NCBI GenBank assembly: GCA_030248225.1
Contig: JASANE010028255.1
Location: forward strand, 1-64,000
Length of the DNA stretch: 64,000 nt
Direction of reading: 5' to 3'
From: Trileptium ribeirensis
Taxonomy: Eukaryota > Nematoda > Enoplea > Enoplida > Thoracostomopsidae
Shown: piece by piece, positions 1 to 9,341 of the stretch
Numbering within the stretch: the stretch's first letter is position 1
Layout of the letters: every line of letters begins with the position of its first letter
Program-made: the position numbers and the translations under genes
The notes under the pieces: generated by a model
What the model saw: the letters and a program-made list of their open reading frames with translations, nothing else
Database searches by the model: none
Told to the model about the DNA's origin: nothing

Positions 1-81
1 TCGCAAATAAGGAGGCCATAAGGGAACCCAATCGAAACGAGGTACGATCCCCTTCACCGAGTCTTAGTAATGGCCTCGGCC

Positions 82-95
82 ATCCATCAGGTATG
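82..95 (+). promoter_or_regulatory. Candidate splice site overlapping the env start codon
   Basis: The env ATG sits inside CATCAG|GTATGT. This is a perfect donor consensus, and the CAG could equally serve as an acceptor just upstream of the ATG. Errantivirus env mRNAs are made by splicing close to the env start (family knowledge), so an acceptor role is plausible. The same bases are conserved in the right arm (near 4710-4727, minus strand). There is no direct evidence of use. Confidence 0.3.
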
Positions 96-1859
96 TGGAG
101 GGTCTGTACAATCCTATTGTTACTTTGGCTCTCAGCGCTTAGCTCTACACGCGCCACGCTTTCCCCATTTAGCGATTCAATCTCGCGCTTAGGTGCTTTT
201 GTCAATCGACAAGTAGGAGTGGTCATCGAGCCACAGGGCTTGGTGGTCACCTCTGACCAGACCACGCATCTGCCAGTGGTATTGCAGTTATCACTTCGCG
301 ATTGGGAACGCAAGTCCGATCCTTACGTGAGTAAGTTCTGCCCGCCTTATGAAGCAAACGGAAAATGTCGCGCCGACTGCTGCCGAAAAGTCAACTGCAC
401 CGAATATCCACAGCTACATAAGACCCTAAGAGCTTTGGAAAGCGAGTTGGACGACGCCTATCATGGCGTGCTGGACACCAATTATTACTCGCTACTCGTG
501 CATTCTTTCTGTGTCGCAAACGAGCAACTGTGTGACCTCACGCCCAAAAGGGAAAAGCGCTTTGCCAGCTTAATCGCCGCCGCTGCAGGAGCTGTCTCAG
601 GTTTCTTAGGCCTGGGAATGGCTTTTTCCAATGGAGTACACATTAACAATGTGCGCCAACAGGTAACCGTTCTCGAGAAATTCATGCGTGAGACCAACGA
701 TGTCTCCTTTCGAAACACTAAAGCCATAAGGCAACTCACACGAGCGAATGAGGACATTTACGCATTCTTACATCATAGCATGCAAGAGGTGGTCTCTATG
801 ATAGAACAGGTTAGGTGTGCCGATCAGAAAGAGATCGCACACGTACACCACCAGCTAATAGATCATATCCTTCGAGCCAATATGCGCTCGTCGGTACAAG
901 CTATAATGGAGTCCATGCTTAACGGCGAATTATCTCCCGCCGTTATCGACGTCGTCATGCTACGACGGTTATTTTCCATGGATCCACGCATTTCCAAGAC
1001 TATCCTTATGCGCGAGCCTAGCCTCGCCTATCAGTTTGGTCGCGTCATGCCTGTCAGCGTAGACTTAACAGCGTTTCGATTTGGATTCATTCTGCAACTA
1101 CCATTGCCAATGCGCAATGACGTCCGGCCGTATTTTCGGATCTATAACACCGGCTGGAACGCACCTGCCACGCAAACGCAGCTGAGATTACCGCTCCCTC
1201 AATACGCCGCCCGTTTGGGGCACATTCGCTTCGAATCACTAAATTTGGGAGCATGCAAGCAGAGACCAGGAATCGCTTTCTGTGAACCACACGCGCTGAT
1301 AACGGATCATAGCACTAACTGCTTAGAATGGATTATTGCAGGTGAACATGTGCCTGAGACCATAAAACATACATGCAGCAACCGCTCGCTAATAGGTCCA
1401 CTTACCAACGACACGTCTGTACACACAACTATACAAGGAGTATTGATTCGGACTAGTGAACCTGAGGTCATACTGACAAATCGTAGACAACTAGCTCACG
1501 TTACTTTGGGTAAGTCGATAAAAGTACCGCCAAATGGAGTGTTATGGTTTCCACACGGAAACTACACTCAGTTGGTTATAGGATCAATAGTGCTCACTAG
1601 CATGTTGAAACCCGAAAAGATTACAATAAAAGTCGGACCGAATATCACTATTGACCGGCTATCCGGTATCAAACTAAGACCTTTGACATGGGACTCACTT
1701 GACAACGCCAAAGCTATAAATTTGCGGGTTGCGCAGATAGCTAAAGATCAGGTACGTAGGGTGGTTAATCTCCCCGCTGTGGAGTACACCGGATTCCTCC
1801 ACTCTTTCCCTCCTTCCCACCGTCGTTGTAGGACTGATCAGTTTAATCTACTATTATGA
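93..1859 (+). pseudogene. env: Env-like class I fusion glycoprotein, left arm, truncated by frameshift
   Basis: Retroviral or errantivirus-type envelope precursor. Seen in the 588 residues: a hydrophobic signal peptide (about 1-21); a short Cys-rich first subunit; a basic furin-like site KREKR (152-156); directly after it an Ala/Gly-rich hydrophobic fusion peptide (about 157-178); then a long helical region with heptad-like spacing (about 182-270). Several N-glycosylation sequons (NCT, NRS, NDT, NYT) support a secreted or surface protein. The short-first-subunit layout resembles baculovirus F and gypsy/errantivirus Env (family knowledge). The reading frame fails just after the ectodomain: the last 19 residues are out of frame, so the transmembrane anchor present in the right arm is lost. 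The start is the ATG after CAGGT; the frame is open upstream to the window edge, so an earlier start is possible. Confidence 0.85.
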
Positions 1860-1879
1860 CCAAATAAGCAAGCTCCCAC

Positions 1880-2268
1880 CTAAGTACGGATATTACATTC
1901 CCCGATGGTTCCCTGTCGTGGACGACTAATCAGAACTAATAGTAAACCTAGAAAAGTGATTCGAGGACTAGAGCGGAAGAGATACCTAAAGATCCCAGCG
2001 TCCAGCCGTGCCCCACGTCGTTCGAACCGACTACTAACAACACGTAACTCTTCCGAGGAGGAACTTGTTTTCATCGAAGACGATGAACTATTTGTCGCTC
2101 CTACTCGCGATTACGTCGTGGACCTCGCCAAGGCGTGTTCACTATGAACTACTTATTAACGCAACAATACTTGGTACCCCAGTTATGACACTAGTCGACA
2201 CTGGAGCTAGTCTCAATTATGTCCACCCTAGCTCGATAACTAGTTCCCCCACACGACCACTCGCATAG
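1880..2268 (+). pseudogene. Left-arm Env tail and retropepsin remnant
   Basis: Decayed counterpart of the right-arm cytoplasmic tail and protease. The retropepsin core LVDTGAS is readable near 2190-2215, preceded by INATILGTPVMT, but in a different frame from env. The residues after DTGAS no longer match the right-arm SIMSQALAARLGL stretch because of small deletions. A stop follows at 2266-2268. Deletions near 1965-2000 and 2145 separate it from the upstream frame. This copy cannot encode an active protease. Confidence 0.75.
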
Positions 2269-2296
2269 TATCGGCTACACAACAGGAATTAACAAT

Positions 2297-2385
2297 CAGC
2301 ATATAACTATACATAGTGATTTAAGTACACCGTGGACTTTAAACAACAACCCCCAAAAAACCCAACAAAAAAAAAAAAATTGTTA
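2297..2385. other. Spacer between the two arms of the inverted duplication
   Basis: About 90 bases shared by neither arm, including a C-run/A-run stretch at 2350-2380 (C5, A6, CCC, then A13). Homopolymer-rich junctions are common where inverted duplications form, but also where assemblies are wrong. The end of the right-arm open frame reads through this stretch into Phe/Gly residues that are not biologically meaningful. Confidence 0.7.
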
Positions 2386-4715
2386 TTACCCTGTTGTGTA
2401 GCTGATACTATGCGGGTAGTGGTCGTGTCGCGGGGAACTAGTCCTAATCGAGCGGCTAGGGCTTGGGACATGATTGAGACGTCAGCTCCAGTGTCGACTA
2501 GTGTCATAACTGGGGTACCAAGTATTGTTGCGTTAATAAGTAGTGGAGTATTACCTGCGTTCATAGCGTTTAATTGTCTAGTGAACACGCCTTGGCGAGG
2601 TCCACGACGTAAGTCGCGAGTAGGAGCGACAAATAGTTCATCGTCTTCGATGAAAACAAGTTCCTCCTCGGAAGAGTTACGTGATGTTAGTAGTCGGTTC
2701 GAACGACGTGGGGCACGGCTGGACGCTACGGACACGCGCGGCGTTCCCGAAGGCCCAACCGTGACCTCGGTCGGCGAAGTCCTGTCTGTATGAGGGAAGT
2801 CGTCTTCCTCGGGTGGGGCACTCGGTATTTGGGGTCTCGCTCTAGTCCATCGAATCACTTTTCTAGGTTTACTATTAGTTCTGATTAGTCGTCCACGACA
2901 TGGGAACCATCGGGGAATGTAATATCCGTACTTAGGTGGGACCTTGCATTTGGTCATAATATAGATTAAACTGACCAGTCCTACAACGACGGTGATGAGG
3001 AAGTAGGGTAAGAAGCCGGTGTACTCCACAGCGGGGAGATTAACCACCCTACGTACCTGATCTTTAGCTATCTGCGCAACCCGCAAATTTATAGCTTTGG
3101 CGTTGTCAAGTGAGTCCCATGTCAAAGGTCTTAGTTTGATACCGGATAGCCGGTCAATAGTGATATTCGGTCCGACTTTTATTGTAATCTTTTCGGGTTT
3201 CAACATGCTAGTGAGCACTATTGATCCTATAACCAACTGGGTGTAGTTTCCGTGTGGAAACCATAACACTCCATTTGGCGGTACTTTTATCGACTTACCC
3301 AAAGTAACGTGAGCTAGTTGTCTACGATTTGTCAGTATGACCTCAGGTTCACTAGTCCGAATCAATACTCCTTGTATAGTTGTGTGTACAGACGTGTCGT
3401 TGGTAAGTGGACCTATTAGCGAGCGGTTGCTGCATGTATGTTTTATGGTCTCAGGCACATGTTCACCTGCAATAATCCATTCTAAGCAGTTAGTGCTATG
3501 ATCCGTTATCAGCGCGTGTGGTTCACAGAAAGCGATTCCTGGTCTCTGCTTGCATGCTCCCAAATTTAGTGATTCGAAGCGAATGTGCCCCAAACGGGCG
3601 GCGTATTGAGGGAGCGGTAATCTCAGCTGCGTTTGCGTGGCAGGTGCGTTCCAGCCGGTGTTATAGATCCGAAAATACGGCCGGACGTCATTGCGCATTG
3701 GCAATGGTAGTTGCAGAATGAATCCAAATCGAAACGCTGTTAAGTCTACGCTGACAGGCATGACGCGACCAAACTGATAGGCGAGGCTAGGCTCGCGCAT
3801 AAGGATAGTCTTGGAAATGCGTGGATCCATGGAAAATAACCGTCGTAGCATGACGACGTCGATAACGGCGGGAGATAATTCGCCGTTCAACATGGACTCC
3901 ATTATAGCTTGTACCGACGAGCGCATATTGGCTCGAAGGATATGATCTATTAGCTGGTGGTGTACGTGTGCGATCTCTTTCTGATCGGCACACCTAACCT
4001 GTTCTATCATAGAGACCACCTCTTGCATGCTATGGTGCAGGAATGCGTAGATGTCCTCGTTTGCTCGGGTGAGTTGCCTTATGGCTTTAGTGTTTCGAAA
4101 GGAGACATCGTTGGTCTCACGCATGAATTTCTCGAGGACGGTTACCTGTTGGCGCACGTTGTTAATGTGTACTCCATTGGAGAAAGCCATTCCCAGGCCT
4201 AAGAAACCTGAGACAGCTCCCGCGGCGGCGGCAATCAAGCTAGCAAAGCGCTTTTCCCTTTTGGGCGTAAGGTCACACAGTTGCTCGTTTGCGACGCAAA
4301 AAGAATGCACAAGCAGCGAATAATAGTTGGTGTCCAGCACGCCATGGTAGGCGTCGTCCAATTCGCTTTCCAAAGCTCTTAGGGTCTTATGTAGCTGTGG
4401 ATATTCGGTGCAGTTGACCTTTCGACAGCAGTCGGCGCGACATTTTCCGTTTGCTTCATAAGGCGGGCAGAACTTACTCACGTAAGGATCGGACTTGCGT
4501 TCCCAATCGCGAAGTGATAACTGCAATACCACTGGCAGATGCGTGGTCTGGTCAGAGGTGACCACCAAGCCCTGTGGCTCGATGACCACTCCTACTTGTC
4601 GATTGACAAAAGCACCTAAGCGCGAGATTGAATCACTAAATGGGGAAAGCGTGGCGCGTGTAGAGCTAAGCGCTGAGAGCCAAAGTAACAATAGGATTGT
4701 ACAGACCCTCCACAT
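2307..4715 (-). CDS. env: Env-like fusion glycoprotein fused in frame to a retropepsin domain
   Basis: An 802-codon frame without interruption. Residues 1-570 match the left-arm Env: signal peptide, furin-like KREKR at 152-156, hydrophobic fusion peptide, heptad-like helix. It then has a clear membrane anchor (about 570-587) followed by KCKVPPKYGYY. A charged, low-complexity tail (about 590-720) includes an acidic EEELVFIEDDE patch. A retropepsin core follows, with catalytic DTGA near residue 741 and the downstream LGLVP region typical of gypsy-like proteases. The last ~25 residues are read-through into the spacer. The normal order is gag-protease-RT-integrase-env. Here protease follows Env in the same frame with no LTR or stop between. 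No RT or integrase follows, so this is a fragment. It may derive from a rearranged element, a tandem junction, or a genuinely unusual polyprotein. A stop lies just upstream of the arm boundary. Confidence 0.8.
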   Translation of the reverse strand: MWRVCTILLLLWLSALSSTRATLSPFSDSISRLGAFVNRQVGVVIEPQGLVVTSDQTTHLPVVLQLSLRDWERKSDPYVSKFCPPYEANGKCRADCCRKVNCTEYPQLHKTLRALESELDDAYHGVLDTNYYSLLVHSFCVANEQLCDLTPKREKRFASLIAAAAGAVSGFLGLGMAFSNGVHINNVRQQVTVLEKFMRETNDVSFRNTKAIRQLTRANEDIYAFLHHSMQEVVSMIEQVRCADQKEIAHVHHQLIDHILRANMRSSVQAIMESMLNGELSPAVIDVVMLRRLFSMDPRISKTILMREPSLAYQFGRVMPVSVDLTAFRFGFILQLPLPMRNDVRPYFRIYNTGWNAPATQTQLRLPLPQYAARLGHIRFESLNLGACKQRPGIAFCEPHALITDHSTNCLEWIIAGEHVPETIKHTCSNRSLIGPLTNDTSVHTTIQGVLIRTSEPEVILTNRRQLAHVTLGKSIKVPPNGVLWFPHGNYTQLVIGSIVLTSMLKPEKITIKVGPNITIDRLSGIKLRPLTWDSLDNAKAINLRVAQIAKDQVRRVVNLPAVEYTGFLPYFLITVVVGLVSLIYIMTKCKVPPKYGYYIPRWFPCRGRLIRTNSKPRKVIRWTRARPQIPSAPPEEDDFPHTDRTSPTEVTVGPSGTPRVSVASSRAPRRSNRLLTSRNSSEEELVFIEDDELFVAPTRDLRRGPRQGVFTRQLNAMNAGNTPLLINATILGTPVMTLVDTGADVSIMSQALAARLGLVPRDTTTTRIVSATQQGNNNFFFFVGFFGGCCLKSTVYLNHYV

Positions 4716-4803
4716 ACCTGATGGATGGCCGAGGCCATTACTAAGACTCGGTGAAGGGGATCGTACCTCGTTTCGATTGGGTTCCCTTATGGTCTCCTTA
4801 TTT

Positions 4804-5760
4804 TATAGACCTGAATAATTCTGCACAAAAAAGAATTGAGGTCATAATTTCTAACATCGAGCCACACTATTACCCGGAAAAAACAGGCCGTAAAATTAGT
4901 CACTAGTAAAGCTCGCTTGCGAGCCATAATTCGAGTGGTGAGAACAATCCCCCGAAGCACAAGTGTGAAAAATATTTGCCACACAATATTTTTGACACTC
5001 GCAATGAGCTTGTCGGCCCAAAAAAACCCTATATCCGACACTAAAACCAACAATAAACACACATTCAGGTGCTTTTCCCACTTCTCACCAAAAATTTCGA
5101 AAACGTCATTTTTTTATGCCAAGTATGACCAAGAAGTGTAAAAAATATTTGCCCAACAATATTTTTAACACTTGCAATGAGTTTATCTGCCCAGAAAACC
5201 CATATAAGACACTAAAAGTAACAAAAAACACACATTTAGGTGTATTTCCCACGACTTTTCACCAAATATGAAATTTGGTGCCAACGATAAGCTTATAGAC
5301 TCCAGATTGTGAAGTAGTTGAAAAAACTTGTTGCATATCATTGGAAAGCCCTGGTAAAGCTACATGGAATAGGCCTATTAGTTTGCGGACTCATTGTGAA
5401 AAGTCGCAAAAACTGGAGGGGGTGCCCGAAAAATATGCCAAAATGACGTCATTTTGCACCATAACTTTTCCCACGGGAAAAAAATTCAAAAATCGTGCTC
5501 CGTCACTACACCTAAATCGACCATTGCGGTTCGAATAAGCTACCTTGCATCAAAATCCGCCCAACGGTTATCGAGATCCAGGTGCGACAGACACACACAG
5601 ACAGGACCTCCTCAACCCCCCTCCAAAGCCAAAATTGAAAATTCTCGTTCCACTCGCTTGCGAGTGGAATGAGCTAGCTTCGCTCGCTCATTCCACTCGA
5701 ATTCAATTACTGTTTTTGTCAATTTGGGACCTATGTGGATGTCCAGACCCTTAAGGCGGC
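4804..5760. repeat. Non-coding repeat region with a 173-bp tandem dimer
   Basis: Two copies of a ~173-bp unit begin near 4963 and 5136. Each has GTGT(G/A)AAAAATATTTGCC, then a TATTTTTGACACTCGCAATGAG-like segment, and a CACACATT(C/T)AGGTG segment. After 5310 comes unique sequence ending in a hairpin (5660-5700). The adjacent CGACAGACACACACAGACAGG motif near 5585 resembles a phrase at 14270-14295, suggesting an old transposon family. No gene is recognised. Confidence 0.6.
5660..5700. repeat. Hairpin with GAGTGGAATGAGC arms
   Basis: Near-perfect 13-base inverted arms around an 11-base loop rich in GCTCGCTC. Shorter GCGAGCG-type words recur near 11160, 12030, 15380 and 26110, so this is probably the edge of a dispersed foldback repeat. 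Confidence 0.6.
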
Positions 5761-7270
5761 GGTGAGGCCACAAAATTTTTGTTGTTTAGAATATCTGAGT
5801 AATGAGGCTTCCTGTCGTAAATAACGTTTTTGCCAGTTCAATGCCCGTTTCTGTGCTACAGACCAAAATATACACTTTACCCCCCCCCCCCGACCAAAAG
5901 GACATCGTAGCGTGAAATGACCCGGTAAAATCTTATTCTATGTTGTACAATTTAAGAAGGCCTAGTTAAGCGCGGCAATTTTTTCCACATGATTGATTTA
6001 CGGCTAAGCGCCACCAGGTAAAACATTCACAGGTTTTACTCGACAACTCTCTAAAACGAATAATTTGGTTGCTCGTGAATCGATTTGCCGAAAATTTTAT
6101 CACGATCTCTTACACATTTGTCTATACCAGCAATGATTCACTTCAATAACCACACTGCGTGAGAAATCTGCTGGTACGATATTAAATTTTATGACCAAAT
6201 GTACGGAATTTTAGTTTTTTGCAACAATGTAAGGTCACGCTCAGAAATAAACGCAAATTTTTCGCGAATCGTTCGCGCAAATTCGCGAATAGCAACAGAG
6301 CAGCTATTAATTTTTGCGAACTGCTGGCGAACGATTCGACAAAAATTTGCTCTTATTTCTGAGCGTTACTTTACGTAATTTCATAAATGGTCTATCCCTC
6401 TGGTTTACAATGTAAATGAACACGGTGTTGTTTTATCTCAGACCACTGTTTTGACTACCAGCGAATAAAATACCTCGGTACAACAAAATAATGTCAATTT
6501 TGCTGTTATGGTATGAAACTTCAGGCCATTTGAAATAACTTGAATCAATTTAATCCCTTTATATTTATCAATGGCAATTACTGGAATCAGTTTACATTTT
6601 AAACAGATGAGTTAGCTACAGTACTCTCAAGAAATGACCGCTGCTCGCTCGCTGCTCGAAACATTTTAAACACTGCTCGTGCGAAAGGCGACAATCATTT
6701 CTGGCGAGTACTATACGTTCATCGTACGGTGTGGTTTGCAAATATGACATTATTTGCTCGCTTTGCGAATTTCCTTAAAAGCCAAAAACAGCTCCTAAAT
6801 ATATTAATCCTTTACGTATGCCGCTTGCAATTATTCAATCTAGTTACGATTCCTGGCGGCGGCACGAGTTTTGTCAAACATTGCATTATATGTAATTGCA
6901 GGTGGCTTTGATGATGTTAACAACAAATCAATGTTAATTCTCCATCATTTAAAATTCTGGACAAAAGCTATATGTATTTTAACGGATACATCGATCATTC
7001 TAATGGCGTCGTGTTGAATGAATAAGTAAACTTTAGAGGTAAACGTATTCGCTTTAGCTGTCAGAAAACATCCAAAAATGATTATTTTATAAGCGATATC
7101 TTAATTCCATTGGTTTATGCACTGTAACGACTCACACGTGCATCACACTATCCCTTAATATTATCAGATTAATCGATCTGCCGTATGTGTTCAGATCATT
7201 ATGGGTCAACGAAGTGCCATCTAGTTACGTTACCTGGAAATCACTACTTATTTCAAAATTCAGATGATTA
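5761..7270. other. No gene recognised; contains one hairpin MITE
   Basis: AT-rich sequence downstream of the last ATG4 exon found. I looked here for the ATG4 Asp-Pro-His exon on the minus strand and did not find it. Apart from the MITE at 6229-6374 nothing stands out. Confidence 0.5.
6229..6374. mobile_element. Hairpin MITE with ~46-bp terminal inverted repeats
   Basis: A 146-bp element. The left end GTAAGGTCACGCTCAG and following bases pair with the right end, whose complement begins GTAAAGTAACGCTCAG. Similarity runs for about 46 bases to GAATCGTTCGC on both sides. The centre is short. No convincing target duplication is seen, so the superfamily is undetermined. Confidence 0.7.
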
Positions 7271-7305
7271 CAGTTACGTTGCTACAACATTAATTAAACA
7301 CTGAC

Positions 7306-7384
7306 CTATTGTCCCAACAAAATAAAGCGCGTGTTTAGGACGACCACCAATGATGCCCAAGCATTGTTTAAGCATAAATAGTTG
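7306..7384 (-). CDS. ATG4: ATG4 cysteine protease, IIGG exon
   Basis: A 79-bp exon reading QLFMLKQCLGIIGGRP, then HALYFVGTIG. This is the conserved ATG4 block Q-LG-IGG-P--A-YF-G that precedes the catalytic Asp-Pro-His motif (family knowledge). The acceptor is TTTCAG|CAA at 7385 and the donor is ATAG|GTCAG at 7305. It joins the 1.2-kb exon in phase 0 (...PALK | QLFM...). The following exon, which should carry DPH, was not found between here and base 1; it may be very short, diverged, lost, or displaced by the repeats at the left end. Confidence 0.85.
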
Positions 7385-7869
7385 CTGAAACATTAGAATA
7401 TAATAATACGCAGATGGTAGTCGCCAGAAATAGCTACCACTTTTCGAACAAGCAAACACCCAACTAGCAGAAACGCTATTGCTTCATACGCTACATTAAT
7501 AATAACACAGGACTGAACGCACCGGTTCGATCGTAAGGTCTGCAACGTGTAATATATCTTTATTTCTGTATAACGTTTCTGGCTTTAATCATAATCAGTT
7601 CACAAATCACTGCGATAAAACTAACTATACTCATGTGCACTATATCATAATTTAGATATCATAAACCAAAATTAACCCATTAAGTATCTAACACGAACGA
7701 GTGACTAACTTCTTAGACATTTTGTAAAGTTTCAAGTGATAAATCCATCACGCTTTATGGATATTGACACTAGAGGTTAAACTACTTTTATCTCTATTAC
7801 CCACGAGATAAAACAATAGTTTCACCGATATTGCCAATACCTTTCTCCTGTTTGCAACGCTTGTTTAGC

Positions 7870-7976
7870 TGTCTTCGCAAGCTATTTTACAATCTGCTCA
7901 GCTAGAAGCACTGCGAGAGCATGAAACAAGTTGGACGAAAGTTAAGACAAAATATATCGTAGTCGCCAAGGACAGG
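7870..7976 (+). CDS. Possible exon of an unidentified gene on the opposite strand, inside an ATG4 intron
   Basis: A 107-bp open segment bounded by TTGTTTAG|CTG and GACAG|GTTAGT. The only open frame spanning it reads a helical, charged peptide containing QLEALREHETSWTKVKTKYI. It looks more protein-like than its surroundings, but one short exon with plausible splice sites can arise by chance, and I found no partner exons. Family unknown. Confidence 0.25.
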
Positions 7977-8078
7977 TTAGTAATTTGTTTTACGATTTTA
8001 TCGTCGGATTTTTGAATAAAACACAATATTCCTAATCTTTCTCCGGAGAGCGAATCAAATTAAAGGAATCTTTAAAAT

Positions 8079-8094
8079 ATATATATATATATGC
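8079..8094. repeat. (AT)n microsatellite
   Basis: Short AT dinucleotide run in the ATG4 intron, 23 bases beyond the large-exon donor. Confidence 0.9.
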
Positions 8095-8116
8095 GTCCAA
8101 AATTTTGAAGTTCTAC

Positions 8117-9341
8117 CTTCAGCGCAGGAACATATGCGGGGTTGAGGTTCGACAAGCCGAGACGGAGCGGCACAAATAATAGCATAGAGCGAGTGCTGTC
8201 ACGCGGCCTGGAGTGAATCGAGTTTCCTATATGCCTGTCATAATAATTAGAAATGCCCTGAAGATTCGCCATGACCTTTCCAGATTCCAAAGCAGGTCTC
8301 AAGCTACTGTTACAGGAATGGTATGAGTGTTTTTCTGGATAACACTGGCCGCTACCGTTCAACCGAAATGAAATTGCTAAATTCCGTTGCACTACTGCTG
8401 TACCTATCGATCTTCGTTTGAGTTCTGTGTGAACATTTTTTGTACTACTACTATCGCAATATTGTGCCGTTGAATTCGGGCCGCTTGCCGAGTCATAGTC
8501 GAAAACCGAATGTCGTGCACGGAAATTAAAATTATAATGACCTCGTCGAAAGAGTTTATTGTAGTTTTTTGAAATTTTCTTGCGATCGCTAATACCACCG
8601 CCGACAAGAGATTCATGGCTACGATGAAGTTTTCGTGTGTCCAGCACTTCTGTTAGTACTTCATAATGTACTCCATCTTGCGGAGTAGAAACAAGTCTTT
8701 CATTCGGTACAGAACAAAATGTAGTTTCCGAGGCAGTGCGATTCTTTCGTGGACTATGCTCTTGGCTGTATGTTTCCAGTGAATTGTTTAGTTTGCTTTG
8801 GTTTTGCCATGAAATATCTTGTTTAGCAGGATCACTAATCTTTTTACGCAATAACTCGTCCGTAGACGAGCCCAATACGGCTTCACCCACGTGATTTCCA
8901 GGCGAAGCACTGGCTGCGATTGCAATAGCCAGTTGTTGCATGTCAGATTCGATTCGCTTTTCTTCTTGTCTGAGAGCATCATCGTTGCAGCAAGCGTCTG
9001 AATTCAAGGACAAATCGCAGTCATATCCACAGTCTGATATAGCCGATTCATTATCAGGCTGCAATCGCTGGCTTATATACGGTGGAAAATTGAACACAGA
9101 AACAACATCGCCACCACTTTCTTCAAGGCGCTGCTTGTCGCAAGCTCTCTGACAGAGCGCCCCATTTTGTCCCAAGCTACTACCATTGATTTGAAGATTA
9201 TCACCGCTCGGGAGACCAATTCCATCCGTGACATCGTCGTGATCCGAATGAGCTTCAAAGGCAATGTCATCAACCGCAACCACACTGTCCATTGCGACAT
9301 GGATATCGATACCCAGCCAGTCGTCTGAACCGGTTAATTTT
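8117..9341 (-). CDS. ATG4: ATG4 cysteine protease, large exon with extended insertion
   Basis: A 1225-bp exon, acceptor TTTCAG|A at 9342, donor AAG|GTAGAA at 8116. It opens with RKLTGSDDWLGIDIHVAMD, matching the ATG4 segment after GPNT--A--L where family members read VLKKL...V-MDN. It closes with LLFVPLRLGLSNLNPAYVPAL, matching the family PLRLGL--IN--Y---LK block. Between these lie about 340 residues rich in Ser, Asp, Asn and Arg, with no motif I recognise. In animal ATG4 proteins this gap is usually well under 100 residues (family knowledge), so the insertion is exceptional. The frame is open throughout, arguing for a functional exon. ATG4 cleaves ATG8/LC3 precursors and removes lipidated ATG8 from membranes in the cytoplasm. 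Confidence 0.9.

Larger units (their letters stand above)
1..4803. repeat. Imperfect inverted duplication of an Env-protease retroelement fragment
   Basis: Bases from about 5 to 2296 reappear as reverse complement from about 2385 to 4803, around a spacer of roughly 90 bases. Both arms end at the same motif (CCTTATTT in the right arm at 4796-4803, its complement near base 5), and outside it the right flank diverges. The arms are close but not identical. Relative to the right arm, the left arm has lost about 90 bases near 1965-2000 and about 30 bases near 2145, and is scrambled near 1795-1880. That asymmetry argues against a simple assembly mirror. An inverted duplication of a retroelement piece followed by independent decay is the simplest reading. 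The left end of the left arm coincides with the window edge, so its true extent is unknown. Confidence 0.9.

Noticed and set aside
2332..2793. 153-codon ORF and other antisense frames across 485-757, 1087-1290 and 3518-4323
   Set aside because: Shadows of the Env-protease frame on the opposite strand, mirrored in both arms.
1..4803. Explaining the palindrome as a pure assembly or chimeric-read artefact
   Set aside because: Arms differ by several indels and substitutions, which a mirrored artefact would not show. Not fully excluded, since the homopolymer-rich spacer is suspicious; long reads would settle it.
5728..5745. Minus-strand GGACATCCACAT as a DPH-like motif of ATG4
   Set aside because: Reads DIH or HPH in a repeat-derived context with no flanking similarity or splice sites.
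7150..7235. Candidate ATG4 DPH exon (minus strand, FVDP-like read near 7200)
   Set aside because: The frame giving GTTGACCCA runs straight into TAA. The alternative frame that joins in phase has no Asp-Pro-His and no similarity to the family C-terminus.
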